From NCBI GenBank assembly GCA_907163375.1, contig CAJQUW010007748.1, positions 1 to 64,000 on the forward strand: a stretch of DNA of 64,000 nucleotides, given 5' to 3'. Below the pieces are notes generated by a model. It ran no database searches. It was given only the letters and a program-made list of their open reading frames with translations, and was not told the origin of the DNA. Source of the stretch: Prostheceraeus crozeri. Lineage: Eukaryota; Platyhelminthes; Polycladida; Euryleptidae. A program made the position numbers and the translations under genes. Positions 34,681-45,323 of this stretch are shown here, one piece after another (within the stretch, counting starts at the first letter, position 1; every line of letters begins with the position of its first letter).

Positions 34681-34781
34681 ATTCGGAGGTTGGAAGTCAG
34701 TCAAAAATCGGAATTATGATAATAACTGGAATTGTGGTTTTTTTGATCATCGAAAAGATTTGCGCCGATGAATCGGAAGTG
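34681..34781 (+). CDS. SLC39A13: ZIP13-like zinc transporter, exon C (transmembrane helix 3)
   Basis: The acceptor tctattttag ends at 34680 and the donor GTAAGT starts at 34782. The exon completes a split codon (c from exon B plus at, giving His). It then reads SEVGSQSKIGIMIITGIVVF and LIIEKICADESEV, ending at a codon boundary. The pattern (I/L)G(L/I)W/MxxxGIxxFxxxEK is the third membrane helix of ZIP13/ZIP7 proteins, ending in the conserved Glu-Lys. The joined protein from exons A-C runs without a stop. Splice signals are strong and the phases fit, so I regard it as a real exon. Confidence 0.9.
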
Positions 34782-36129
34782 GTAAGTAGAAAAAAGTGTT
34801 ACCTTGAAGCACAAAATAATTCAGTCTGTCATCGAATGCGTGAGTTTCTGTAATTATTTCGTGCAAGAACAGTACTCTTAAGGTGTTTTAGGCGATCCTA
34901 AAATGATCGCACACGAAGGTTTTCGGCAAAATTCGCCTCTTTGTTCTAGAAATGGTTAATGGATCCTGGTGCAACGTTTTCAAATTAGCTTAAAACTTGT
35001 AGTTGTGTTAATATCTACTATTGTGTCTACGTGTGTAAATGAACTAATTGCGAAGTAACTCCCCATGCAAGATGCGAGATTCCAATCATGTTGCAGATCG
35101 TTTGAAAATTGTTGAAAATCTCATGTTTGTAAGACATGCTGAGAGTCGGTGGCTTAGACTAGCCAAGTCGTTCAAGCGCATAGACTATGGAGGAACTTTG
35201 ACCAACAATAAAGGAACATATCTTGACGGAGTTGCCTAAAGAGGAGCTTCGACGACGTTTATAATATAAATAAGCGCTATTTACTAATTATAAGAGCCAT
35301 CCGCGAATTTAAAGGAGAAACTAATACTCAATTCCCTTTAGGAATCAGACCTATCTTAACGTAATATGACTATATTTTAAAGCGAAAATCCACACACACC
35401 GAAAAATTCTTTATCCAAAAATAATAAGCCTGTTACCGACGTTGATGCGCACGAAAGCTCCTCAAGCCTCAAATGATTGATTCCTTATCGCTAATGGATA
35501 CTCTTCTTCCTACCCATGAAATCAGCTTCCTTCGCTTGAAATGACTTCGATCATATTAATGTGGAAACACATCTTCAAGCAATCAATGGATGCAACAGAG
35601 AGGATATCAGAATCAACATGAAAGAATCCATGGTAGAAATGGTCTCATTGGCCTACCTTCAAAAGAAGCTTCCCTTGGACTCCCAAATGGTCAAATATCT
35701 TACTCGTCTCTGATAGGATTGTCTAGGAGAATGGGACAGCAAATGATGTCATCGGAAGACTTTATTGCGCTATTCTATCCAATTCACATTCCGAACTCTC
35801 CATGGTCAGAGAATAGTTCGTCGCACTGAGAGCCTACTTGAAAACGTTAAACTGGTCCAGTAGATGTGCAGCCTCCGATTGCCATCTTTGAATTCAAGGC
35901 ATCTGGTGATGAGAACAAATGCAAATACATTGAAAGAGAGTCATAGAGAAATTGACACATTCTATACAGAGATGCACTTTAAACAATGACAGTGATATAC
36001 TGAATGTGCGCCTTCAAAAATCTGATTTCTTAGAAAGATAGGAACTGCATCGAACAACATAAGGTTGGTAGCGTTTTTACATAGGAGTGCTAAAATTACA
36101 TATCACTGATGGACTGGTTTTATCGTCAC
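34782..36129. other. Intron sequence with unidentified open frames
   Basis: Frames at 35048-35239 and 35590-35829 could be debris of an unidentified transposase (for instance VEMVSLAYLQKKLPLDSQMV in one frame), but no catalytic motif is visible. No repeat ends were found. Confidence 0.35.
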
Positions 36130-36155
36130 CTGATAAGGCTGCATCGCAGCGAAAC
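36130..36155 (+). ncRNA. Hammerhead-ribozyme-like core (CTGATAA, stem, GAAAC)
   Basis: The sequence ctgataa is followed by a perfect 5-bp hairpin gctgc-atc-gcagc and then gaaac, in the order of a hammerhead catalytic core with a single change in the first box (CUGAUGA to CUGAUAA). Such cores mark Penelope terminal repeats. No PLE coding sequence was recognised beside it, so this may be a solo terminal repeat. It is probably inactive because of the altered G. Confidence 0.35.
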
Positions 36156-36451
36156 ATTTTGATGCAGTCATATGTTTTTGTAAAGAAAATTGAGGTCTAA
36201 AATCACACGTTCATATTTATCCAGGAAACATGGATCATTTTTAATACAATGAGGTACAAATGCGTGATGGAAGTATTTTAGTCCTTTCTCGTCAAGTTCT
36301 GTCCCAATTTCAATTTGATAAGGAACGTGATTTAGGGTATATTTAAAGATAATGGCTTTTAAGCCTACACATGAACATGAAACAATATAACTAGAAATTA
36401 TCAAAAATACCAGTATAAAATATAAGTTAAAAAAAGGGTAAAAAAAGACAG

Positions 36452-37275
36452 TTAGGAAACACGAAGAATCGACTGAGCATTCCCTCTAATAATGGCAATG
36501 CTAAAGCGTTGTAGCAGCCATTCTCTTTCTCTGGGATCGTCCTTCACCTTACTCAATCTTTCCCCTAAACCCAAGACTGTCTTCAGCGTTCTCGGTCCCA
36601 TGGCACAAGTTGTTTCAAACGCCAGTGGTTCAAAGATGTACCTCTCAGATAATGTAGCGTATTTTGACATTTTGCGTTGTTCTGCACGCGCTGCGGCTGA
36701 TCCTGGATGGATGGCGGATTCTATGAGAGATGAACCACTGTGCGTGCCGGTGCAAGTAGCATCCCAAATTAAGCAGCGACCCATGCGATACGGGAAAGTC
36801 GTCATTCCGTCAGGTCGTTTTCCATCACCTCTGTCAAGACCGACGGGTTCAAGAACAGATGGAATGCCCGCACGATCTAGCGCTCGTTTAAAAACGTCAT
36901 TCAAAGCAGCATGACGAGGGAATCTACCAGCGGATCGTTTGCATGATAGAGGGTGATGGTCGAATGTGTCCACCGTCTTGCCGCATTTACACGGGTGAGC
37001 TTCACAAACCGTAGCACCTAGTTGCAGAGCAACACCGATTCTCAGACATTCATCATCAAGGTAAGTTCCAATCGTTGGATTTGGCAGAGCTTGAAGCCAT
37101 GAACCTGTGAAAGGAGCGGCTGCACTCTCTAAGCAAGCTAGGTGAACTTGGTCAAGCTTGGATTTTAGATTAGTTTGTAAAAGATGGCAAACGTGATTCA
37201 ATTGGATTAAATCGCCAATTACATCGACCGAGAGAAGGCGCTGGACGCCGAAGGCCCTGTCAAAGCCATTTTAAC
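36452..37275 (-). pseudogene. RLE-type non-LTR retrotransposon, C-terminal zinc knuckle and endonuclease-like domain
   Basis: The minus-strand frame is open from about 37275 (NGFDRAFGVQRLL) through 36452, about 270 codons. It includes SWLQALPNPTIGTYLDDECL, a zinc knuckle HPCKCGKTVDTFDHHPLSCK (C-x-C, H-H, C), and a PD-(D/E)xK-like part, KRPDGMTTFPYRMGRCLIWD, with the P-D and the downstream D in W-D typical of restriction-like endonucleases. The end is LGLGERLSKVKDDPREREWL. This layout matches C-termini of RLE-bearing LINEs, whose nuclease lies after the RT. The RT itself is missing (5' truncation at about 37275, after a TAA). A poly-T tract (A-rich on the minus strand) near 36428-36440 may mark the 3' end. 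The frame is intact over the part that remains. Confidence 0.75.
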
Positions 37276-38190
37276 TTATAACTTTCTAACTCTGACCATT
37301 AAAAGTATCTCGAGAGAACTGCTATTTTTGCTACCATTTTGGACAAACGATAATGACTAAGCTAACCAACCTAGCTAGGCTAACCTATCTAAGCTATAAC
37401 CTAACCAACTTGACGTCCGGTTAATTTCTATCTTTGAAAAACAGATGTCCAGGTAAGAGGAACATTTCTTTTCGATCAATGTTTCAAAATGAGTCCATCA
37501 CAAGTGTAAGTTGGAAAAGATCGACTTGAAAGCAATAGAAGCTTCAAATATCAAATAAGAAGCATGCAAATTAATGGAAGGGGCTCAAAAGCTAGATAAA
37601 TCTTCGGCACAGTTGTCAATAATATCATATTGAGACCAAGAGGAAATTAGTTACGAAACATCTGAAAACAGAAAAAGAGTTGCTGAGAGAATCCTGTCCG
37701 ATATGTCTTGGAAATATATAAAACGAGAAAGTTCGAAGCATTTTGGTGATACAAACATGCTAGCAATTTGTTAACACTTGTTCGGGACATTAAAATTTGT
37801 ACATGTACTTAAAGAGTTCATGAAGAACAAATGGTGACATTGTCATGGGTCAAATGTATGAATTAATCCACATAATTCTTTCAGTATTTCAATATGAATC
37901 GTAAAATTATTGAAAGTTTATAAAGGATTGGATTGAGAACTTCATCGAAAATATGATCTCATACATGTCGACAATGTAGAAACATTACTCAGGGAGTCTA
38001 CTTTTCCTTAGAAATACGGGCTTCCGTAAATTTAGGTATGAATTTGTCATTTTCTGAGATTGATGCAAATCTGCAATCAGAAATAAGAGAGGGATGGGGT
38101 TAGGGTGTATGATTACTGAAGATTGCCTTTCAATTAGTCGATGTTTTGAAGGGAAATCTCTTATGATGTAAAGCATATGGCGGGATTCAG
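37276..38190. other. Intron spacer
   Basis: No recognised feature. An unsupported 63-codon minus frame lies at 37985-38176. Confidence 0.4.
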
Positions 38191-38194
38191 CGTT

Positions 38195-39208
38195 ACCACC
38201 GCTGCGCGGTTCCGCGCACAGCGCGGATGAGGGGCTTGAGCTGCGCGTGCGCGGAACCTGTGCGGATGAACCTATATCTGCGCGGATAAAAGTCTCAGGA
38301 AAATATTCTTTGTTTGGGGTTATAAATTTAGAAGAGATGTTTTTGAAGTGCCGGCAGCTTATTGCTTGTAAATATACAATTAAGCATTTTTCTTACTAGA
38401 ACTACTACTTCGTCTTTATTTAGTATGATTAAAATATTAGGCTATCGATAGATACGTAGTTAAGCCTGCAGCTGAAAGTGACTTTGAGTTGATGTCCGAA
38501 TTTTCTAAATAGTCCTTGTGAGTTTTGTCGATTGGGATGTATTGTTAAGGTTGAAATAACATGTTTTCATTTACTTATGATAACAATAATAATAAACAAC
38601 TAAGTTCAAGCTCAAATCACGTAAACGCGGAGCCTGTTATCGATGTGGTTGAGCTAAAATGGTTATTCGTATCAATGAACAGAAAGGAAACAAATAGGTC
38701 GATATGTTTCTAAATTGGATCACGGGTGCGGAAGTCATGGTACTAGCTAATTACGTTTCTTTCAGCCAAACGAAGTCTTTCATTTTTTGTAGATAGAAGT
38801 CGAATGATAATGCATGTAGCGCAAAACCCCTTGTCAGTGCATCCAGGGCGTGCGATCCTTCATTGAAGTCTGATTTAAAACTTCATGTATATAATTTGAT
38901 TTTTCCAGTAAGATGCTTTTGTCAATTAGAAACCACGAGACATTACTTAAAATGTATTGATATTTTGTGCACATTTGCACACGTTGCATATGTAGCAATA
39001 TTTTTGTACTTTCCTTTTTTTGTACGAATTATCAATCCACTGCTTAGTTGATAGTTTCCAGGAACAACGAATATGTTTCCAAAAGTAGGTGCTCACGGAT
39101 ACAATTTCCTAATATTTCATGGGCTTGAGTACAGACCTTCAGTTATACTACCCCGCATCGATATACTGCTTGCGCGGATGTGGCAGGTAGCGACGTTGGA
39201 GATTAAAA
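38195..39208. mobile_element. Possible hAT-like MITE with GCGCGGA motifs
   Basis: The left end CAGCGTTACCACCGC (38190-38204) and the right end GGCAGGTAGCGACGTTG (39182-39198) form an imperfect inverted repeat. GC-rich repeats of gcgcgga cluster just inside the left end (38203-38287), and one lies inside the right end (39173-39179). The base composition stands out against AT-rich surroundings. No transposase and no clear target duplication (gggatt versus gagatt), so the call is tentative. Confidence 0.35.
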
Positions 39209-39237
39209 TTTTTGTGCACTTCGAGCGCTTACTTACA

Positions 39238-40680
39238 GTTTACTTTTCAATGTATGAGCCGTTAGCATTCGTCACTTTTTGCCAACGAAGTCTCAATTCA
39301 CAAAAAGCTTTATGAAAAAATTCCGGTGTCAAAGAATCAAAAAACTCAGTAACTGCATCCCGCAGTTCAACTGGCGATTCAAAATGGTGTCCACGAAGAT
39401 GCTTTTTGAGGAATCTAAACAGATAGAAGTCACTTGGGGCCAAGTCAGGTGAATAAGGAGGATGGCTCAATAGTTGAAATCCGTTTCACGTTAAGGCATT
39501 GGTTGTCTCCTGCGAGGTGTGAATCGGAGCATTGTCATGAAGCAAGTAGAGGGGAATGTTTCGTGGCTTTCTTATTTTCTTCCTCGCTTCAGATAACAGA
39601 TTGGAATAATATTCGCTATTGATTCTTACTCCTTTATCCGCAAAGTCAACCAGTTGGATTCCCGAAGCGTTCCAAAAGACCGTCAGCATCAACGACCGGC
39701 GATGTGATGTTCCGGATCGCATTTTCAAAGGGGCAGACTCGCCTGATTTTCGCCACTCTGCAGATTCTCGCTTACTTTGAGGCAGATACAAACTTAAAGG
39801 TGTTTCATCCTCTGTAAGGATGTAGTTCAGAAACTGATCTCCGTGCATTTCGAGGAGATCCAAATTTGACTGTGCCGCCAGAAGTCTGTTCTCCTTCATT
39901 TCAGGTGACAGAAACTTCGGTACGAAACGTGATGCCAGTTTGCGATATCCAAGTCTTTCGATGATGTCATGACAGGAGTGATAACTGATTCGCAACTCTC
40001 TTGACAACTCACGGATGGTTATCCTTCTGTGTGCTGTAATCACTTCATCGCACTGACTCGATTTCTCTTCCGGAATCTCCTGCGGCCGACCAACAGTTGA
40101 AAAATCTTGCTCCACAGATTGTCTTCCGCGTTTAAATTCGCTTATCCAGAAATAAGCAGTAGTTCTCGATGGAGCTTTGCTTCCATATGCCAGGCTTAAT
40201 TCCTTTAGAATGTCACCATTAGCGAAGCCGCGGATCAGGAGGTATCGTATCACACTGCGATATTCGACTGAAGACACGCTTGTCACATCCATCATGAAAA
40301 CTGATAGAACAAAGAACCATCGTTGACACGGATTTCTTAATGAATGCGTGCTGAATGAACTTCACTGATTGATATCGTAACACATGAAGCAATTAACAAA
40401 AGACGTGCAATATTCATGGCAAAGATATCCGTCAAATAAGGTACAAATCAAAATCAATCTAACTATAACAATAAGACAAATCGGATCTCGATCAATTCAG
40501 AAAATACAGAAATTCATGTTAAAATGTAAAAATATTTTTTAAAAATAGAAAACTGACCGGAAAAATTTCGGCGACCATATTTCTCATGCCTTAAAGACCT
40601 AAATTTACATCTGAAGTAGTATTCGTTATCACAGGTTATCTGCAAGTAGGTTAGTCCGGGACATTTTGGATCACACCACG
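39238..40680 (-). mobile_element. Mariner-A copy 1, 3'-truncated
   Basis: Almost identical to the full element at 52785-54522 but on the opposite strand. It keeps the transposase 5' flank and the entire 5' terminal repeat, ending CCACG at 40680 next to a TA. The match stops at 39237, seven bases after the transposase stop codon, so the 3' non-coding part and the second terminal repeat are missing. Without both ends it cannot be mobilised as a unit. Confidence 0.92.
39240..40295 (-). pseudogene. Mariner-A transposase copy 1 (one nonsense codon)
   Basis: The same 351-codon DD34D transposase as in copy 2 at 53170-54225, starting at 40295 with MMDVTSVSSVEYRSV. Two differences are visible: Tyr in place of Cys at residue 158, and a TGA in place of the CGA codon for Arg 270 (39484-39486), a C-to-T change at a CpG. 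The stop falls between the second (HDNAPIH) and third (SPDLAPSDF) catalytic Asp, so the truncated product would lack one catalytic residue. The remaining 76-codon part is open. The copies must have diverged very recently. Confidence 0.92.
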
Positions 40681-40682
40681 TA

Positions 40683-41701
40683 TTTCTTATGTAAAATGAT
40701 ACGCCGATAATGTATTTTTGATCACATTTAATGTTGCGTGTATCTCTATACATCTAGATATGAGATGCTCCAGTACATTGTACCATTTGTGTCATGTACA
40801 ATGTTCATGTAAATCCCTGCGTGAATTTTGCGGAACTGCTTGAAAAATAGAAAATTTCCGTGTACGACCATAAGCTTTGTAAGCACTTGCTCCTCATGTA
40901 CCTTGCAAAGAGTGTTATTGGAAGTTCCAATTGAGTAAGCTTTAGGCCCATTGTTTCTCTGCTCAGTTGTCGGACGTTTAACATATTCATTCTCCGAGAC
41001 TGGTGTCTTTGAACACACCGATCATCAGAAGTGTTAGTCGATCTGCTACATCAAGTCTAACTCCCAACTCGACAAATGGCATTCCACGAAGTTGTTTTGT
41101 CTTCACAAGCAAACTCTAATTTCTCGGATTGACTTCAATGACAAGCTCACATAGTCGATACACACTCAGAGCCTATGTAGAATTGACTCTCTGACAATGT
41201 GTCTGGCGAGTTTTGAAAACCAAGTTGGATTTGTGAACTGTTGCACAGTACCCGTCCTGCTTGAATGCGCCTCGCCATCGTATATGCACCTACCGTCAGG
41301 ATTTCAGTAAGAACTCAACTTCATAAAAGTGGAACGTTGATGTCACAGTAATCTCCGGGATCTGTGATGCCAGTATTTGTACATGTGAGATGTTCGGATG
41401 TGCTTACAGATTTGCAAGAATAAAGACGTAGCGCTGCACTTTTGAAATTTCAACATCAAAATTCCACAACACTTTCGTTCCTCATACTGCTTTCATAAAC
41501 AGCTGACCATTCCTGCTCCTATTCATTTTTATGCATCTTTCGTCATCTTGTGAATGCTTTTAATGGTCCTTAGTCATTCCTCATGGACAGTATTCTACAT
41601 GTTCTATCGAATTTAGGTGTGAGTACAGAATTTGACACGTGCACATCATGCCGATTTTCAATGTTGATGATATTGTGGTGATATTGTTGTGATATTGTGG
41701 T
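40683..41701. other. Intron spacer
   Basis: No supported coding sequence. The open frames at 40746-41018 show no recognisable motif. Confidence 0.4.
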
Positions 41702-41888
41702 GTCCGTGGCACAGTGGTTGCGTACTTGGACTAGCGATCTCATGGTCCAGAGGTCGAACCCGGAAAGTGTCATTGGAAGTCGGCAGGAAGGGCATCCGGA
41801 CTACAAAGCACCACAACGCTCCCAACAAAGTCTGACTTAAGTCAGCACCGTCCAAGGCCCCAGTAGGGGTAAAAAGTGACGTAAAATC
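41702..41888 (+). repeat. tRNA-derived SINE, copy 2
   Basis: The tRNA-like head has an A-box-like tggcacagtggttg (41706) and a B-box-like gaggtcgaacccgg (41750). The body then matches copy 1: agtgtcattgg, ggaagggcatccggactac, cacaacgctcc and a c-rich end at ccccagtagggg. The block GGAAGGGCATCCGG is seen in many invertebrate SINE tails and is thought to be borrowed from a LINE 3' end. It lies 145 bp upstream of ZIP exon D. Confidence 0.75.
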
Positions 41889-42033
41889 CGTAAAAAAAAT
41901 GATACTTTTCTATGAACATTCGAAGTATGAACATTTCTGTTTTTTGTGTCTAATATGATGTCATGAACGATCTCATTGACTTGGCTGTTCAACTATCAAT
42001 GAATTGAGCTTATCTGCACTTTTTCATTTGTAG

Positions 42034-42201
42034 ATTACGGAAGTTAACAATTCTACTAAGAAAATAAGATCTGATTCAACTAATGATGGAGTGAAGAATG
42101 ATGAATGCAACTCATCTGACAACTTACGCAGACGGAAGCACAAAGACTCATCATCGAATAATCATAAAGAAGTCGAACAAAAGCGGAAAAATCCTGTGAA
42201 G
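42034..42201 (+). CDS. SLC39A13: ZIP13-like zinc transporter, exon D (cytosolic loop before helix 4)
   Basis: Acceptor ttcatttgtag ends at 42033 and donor GTAATT starts at 42202. The exon is 168 bp, exactly 56 codons, open in the phase set by exon C. It encodes a hydrophilic segment, ITEVNNSTKKIRSDSTNDGV to KRKNPVK, rich in Lys, Asn and Ser. In ZIP13 this position is the variable loop between helices 3 and 4 (histidine-rich in ZIP7). Only two His are present, which again favours ZIP13. The next expected segment, starting with a VSGYLN-like motif and holding the metal-site His residues, was not found downstream. Loop sequence is not conserved, so this exon is supported mainly by phase and splice sites. 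Confidence 0.72.
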
Positions 42202-42336
42202 GTAATTATGTATAATTGTTTTTTGCATCATGATATGTGATAAAGTATTGTGTATTGTAATGAGATAGATTGATTGATTTTCAAGCATCGAAAATATTAA
42301 AGCAAAATATCAGAACGCTGATGTGTTTGAACATCT

Positions 42337-45323
42337 TTAACCCTCATCGTCCCACCTCTCTACATGTGTAGAAACTAAGTATTCACACTGCTGTCATTTT
42401 TGTTCTAAGCCCCTAATCAAGCTGAAATTAAGTTTCCATGCGTGACTTCTATCATTTAAACTTCTCCCATAATATTAATCGATTTTAACAAATGGAACAT
42501 GGGGTAAAATATTATTTTGTCATATTTGGCCCACCTCTCTACAGGTGTAGAATTGCATTTCCTAAGAAGTTGGAGACTTCATTCCTCACTTTTGACAAAC
42601 AATTTTCAAAATTCCTCTTGAAATTCATCTTGATTTCTTATCATGATATCATGAATAAGTAACAGAATATAAGCCCTAATGTCTGACAAAGTTTGTTATT
42701 ACGTAATGGGCAATTTGGTGTTGACGCCAATTTTCAAGTGATGGACAAATTTGACAGAACGGAACGATATCAACTATCGACAACTTCTGATTGTCTCAAA
42801 ATTGCGTAATGGTGCCCCAACAACTATCTTGCATCAGATTTAGTATGTCATCTCGATATCAGTAAAAGTTTTAGGAAAATTTATCTACCGGTGGCTTCTA
42901 TGATGTAATTGAAGAATCTGGCAGGAAGACACTGCAACTCGAATAGAATTGCGTCATTTATTTCATTGATTTTCTTGACGTCTGAGATAATTTCGACACT
43001 ATCGAGACTGCTATCTAAACGTTGTAAGTTATTTTCATGATTCAGTCTTCCACATTGACATGCGTCCGACGCTCGAAAACATTGTGCTGCGACTTCGGCA
43101 AGAAAGAGAAGATGAAGCATCAGGCAGCAGCGACGGTGAACCAGTCGAGGAACCACATTTGTATCTGCAATCGAGTGACGGCGAATTGGTTGAGGAAGCA
43201 GGCAGTATTGATATCAGTTCTTCGGACTCCGACGATGACAGCAATGAAAACTCTAACGGCGACGATTTGACATCACCTAGTGGCGTAGCATGGAAACCCA
43301 ACGCTCCTCCGCCCAGACGCCTGAGCAGAAAGGTGATCAATTTCCACGATGGACCTACAATTGCTCCTGCCTCCGAGGAACAGTCATTTAGCTGCTTCAT
43401 AACTGAAGAAATGCTGAGGACATCATTGCGCTATACCAACAGAAGATTGAAGGCACTGGGAAAGAAGTAGTTTACTTTCAATTAACTGAAAGCAGGAATA
43501 GCTGTGATTATTCGCGCGGGTGTCGATCGTGACAATATGTCATCACTGTCCTCTCTTTACGTTCCATCAGACAGTAGACCTTTTTATCGCTGCACCATCT
43601 CTAAAAATCGTTTGAAAATTTTGCTCGCACATTTGACTTTTGATAACAAAATAAACGGGCGAGAGCGTCAAGAAATTGACAAACTAGCTGCCATCCGAGA
43701 GTTTTGGGATTTATTTGTTCTCAACCTGCGTCGTTACTACATACCATCATCTTCAATAACAGTCGACGAACAATTATACGCATATCGTGGCTATTCCCCA
43801 GGCAGAACATACATGCCTCAAAAAGCGGCAAAGTATGGCATCAAAGTCTTTTGGCTACGCGATGCCGAAAATGGCTACGCACTGAATGCGTTACCGTACT
43901 ATGGAGCTGATGGGGCTAGGGCGACCGGTCTAGCAAAAACAATCGTCATGCAATTAACTGAACCGTATCATCAAAGTCATCGGAATGTTTATTTTGATCG
44001 CTATTTTACATCGTCTGAATTATGCGTCGATCTTTCGAATAGCGGACTCACCATGACGGGGACAATTCAAGCTTCGCGGCGCGATGTTCCGCATGCTATG
44101 AAAAATGCAAAAGACATACCTTGCATGAAACGAGAAACTTTTGGAATCATGACCACCGTGTCCTCTTGACATCATATGTTCCAAAGAAAAATAAAAATGT
44201 TCTCCTAATGAGCAGCTATCATACAACGATCCGGCCATCAGAAAGAGAAGATCGAAAACCAGAAGTTATTTTGGACTATAACACTGTTAAAGGTGGTGTT
44301 GATGTCATGGACTCAAGAGTGGAGGATTTCACATGTCGCCGAAAGACAAGGCGGTATCCTCTGCTTCATATCTTCGACATGCTCGACGTCGCATTGCTGA
44401 ATTCCTTCTTGATCATGGAGAAGAATGGTACGACAAACCTCGCTCCTTTTTCATAAAACAGGTTGCCTTGCAACTTGCTAATGACAACATCATGACTCGC
44501 TATAACACTGCAGCGATCTACCGTCAATCCAAGGCTGCATTTTCATCGATGGGATATCCCGCCAGAATACCTTCAACAACCACCAATGACAACAAACCGA
44601 AAAAGTACCAGGTTCCTCGTTGTGGAAAATCAACTCGTAAGCGCTGCGCTAATTGCGCATTGGTTGTATGCTCCCAGCATCACATTGAAAAGATTTTATG
44701 TACTAGCTGTGCATCCTCACCGTAAATTCATACCTTGGAGTAGTGGACGATTTATATTATGATTGTCAAGATTTTCAAGAAAGTTGTTGCTGTTATTGTT
44801 TTATGAATAGATAGATAGATGCATGCAGTTTATTGTTTTTTTTCTAATATCAAAATCGGATTTCAGACATGTATCATTGATTATAGCCTACTAATCGATA
44901 AATGCAACTAAAACAGTTAATTATGAATGGGATCATAATCGATGCATAGCACATAAATTATATTAGTAATATTGCCCTCTAATTGATTTAAATTAATTAG
45001 CTGATTTAAGTGCTGATTTAAACTAATTAGCACATATAGCTTAGTTCAGGATACCTCGAATAATAACATCCAGTATTTTAATGTAGAAAAATGACATTCT
45101 CGATGATTTTAAGGTCAATGGGGTCATCTATAAGGTCAAGGGTCATCACGATATCAATGGGGATACATTATGGTGTTGATAATTATCTTTGAATATTATC
45201 TGGCCAATTGTCTTATGGGATCGATACTAAATTCTAAACAGTTGATTAAAAATGCAGTATTCTACACATGTAGAGAGGTGGGCTGAATATGATGGTTGAA
45301 TTTGCCGGTCCGATGAGGGTTAA
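42337..45323 (+). mobile_element. piggyBac-type DNA transposon
   Basis: Bounded by TTAA on both sides (42337-42340, 45320-45323), with short inverted ends CCCTCATCG and CGATGAGGG. Inside lie subterminal repeats: cccacctctctacatgtgta (42350) with a near copy at 42530, and the inverse tacacatgtagagaggtggg at 45265. These are probable transposase binding sites. The transposase frame is on the plus strand and broken. The left end is 135 bp past the ZIP exon D donor. Confidence 0.92.
43060..44725 (+). pseudogene. piggyBac transposase (several frameshifts)
   Basis: This is the DDD transposase that excises and inserts at TTAA. Piece 1 (43060-43470) is the acidic N-terminus (DISSSDSDDDSNENSNGDD) and ends at a stop. 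Piece 2 (43504-44169) holds the core: PFYRCTISKNRLKILLAHL, catalytic ITVDEQLYAYRG (Asp codon 43765) and VYFDRYFTSSEL (Asp codon 43996). Piece 3 (44121-44456) continues from LLTSYVPKKNKN with the third acidic site KGGVDVMDS (44295-44315). Piece 4 (44333-44725) closes with HGEEWYDKPRSFF and the C-terminal cysteine domain CGKSTRKRCANC, CSQHH, CTSC that binds the ends. At least three frame changes separate the pieces, so it is inactive, though every key motif is preserved. Confidence 0.9.

Noticed and set aside
34782-34853. Extension of exon C beyond the donor
   Set aside because: A consensus GTAAGT lies at 34782 and the residues after it are not ZIP-like.
35048-35239. 62-codon frame with a hAT-like MFVRHAESRWLRL phrase
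   Set aside because: The resemblance to hAT 'ETRW' segments is a few residues only, with no catalytic or hATC motif nearby.
36168-36404. 78-codon minus-strand frame beside the hammerhead-like core
   Set aside because: No PLE nuclease or RT motif; the core is on the opposite strand.
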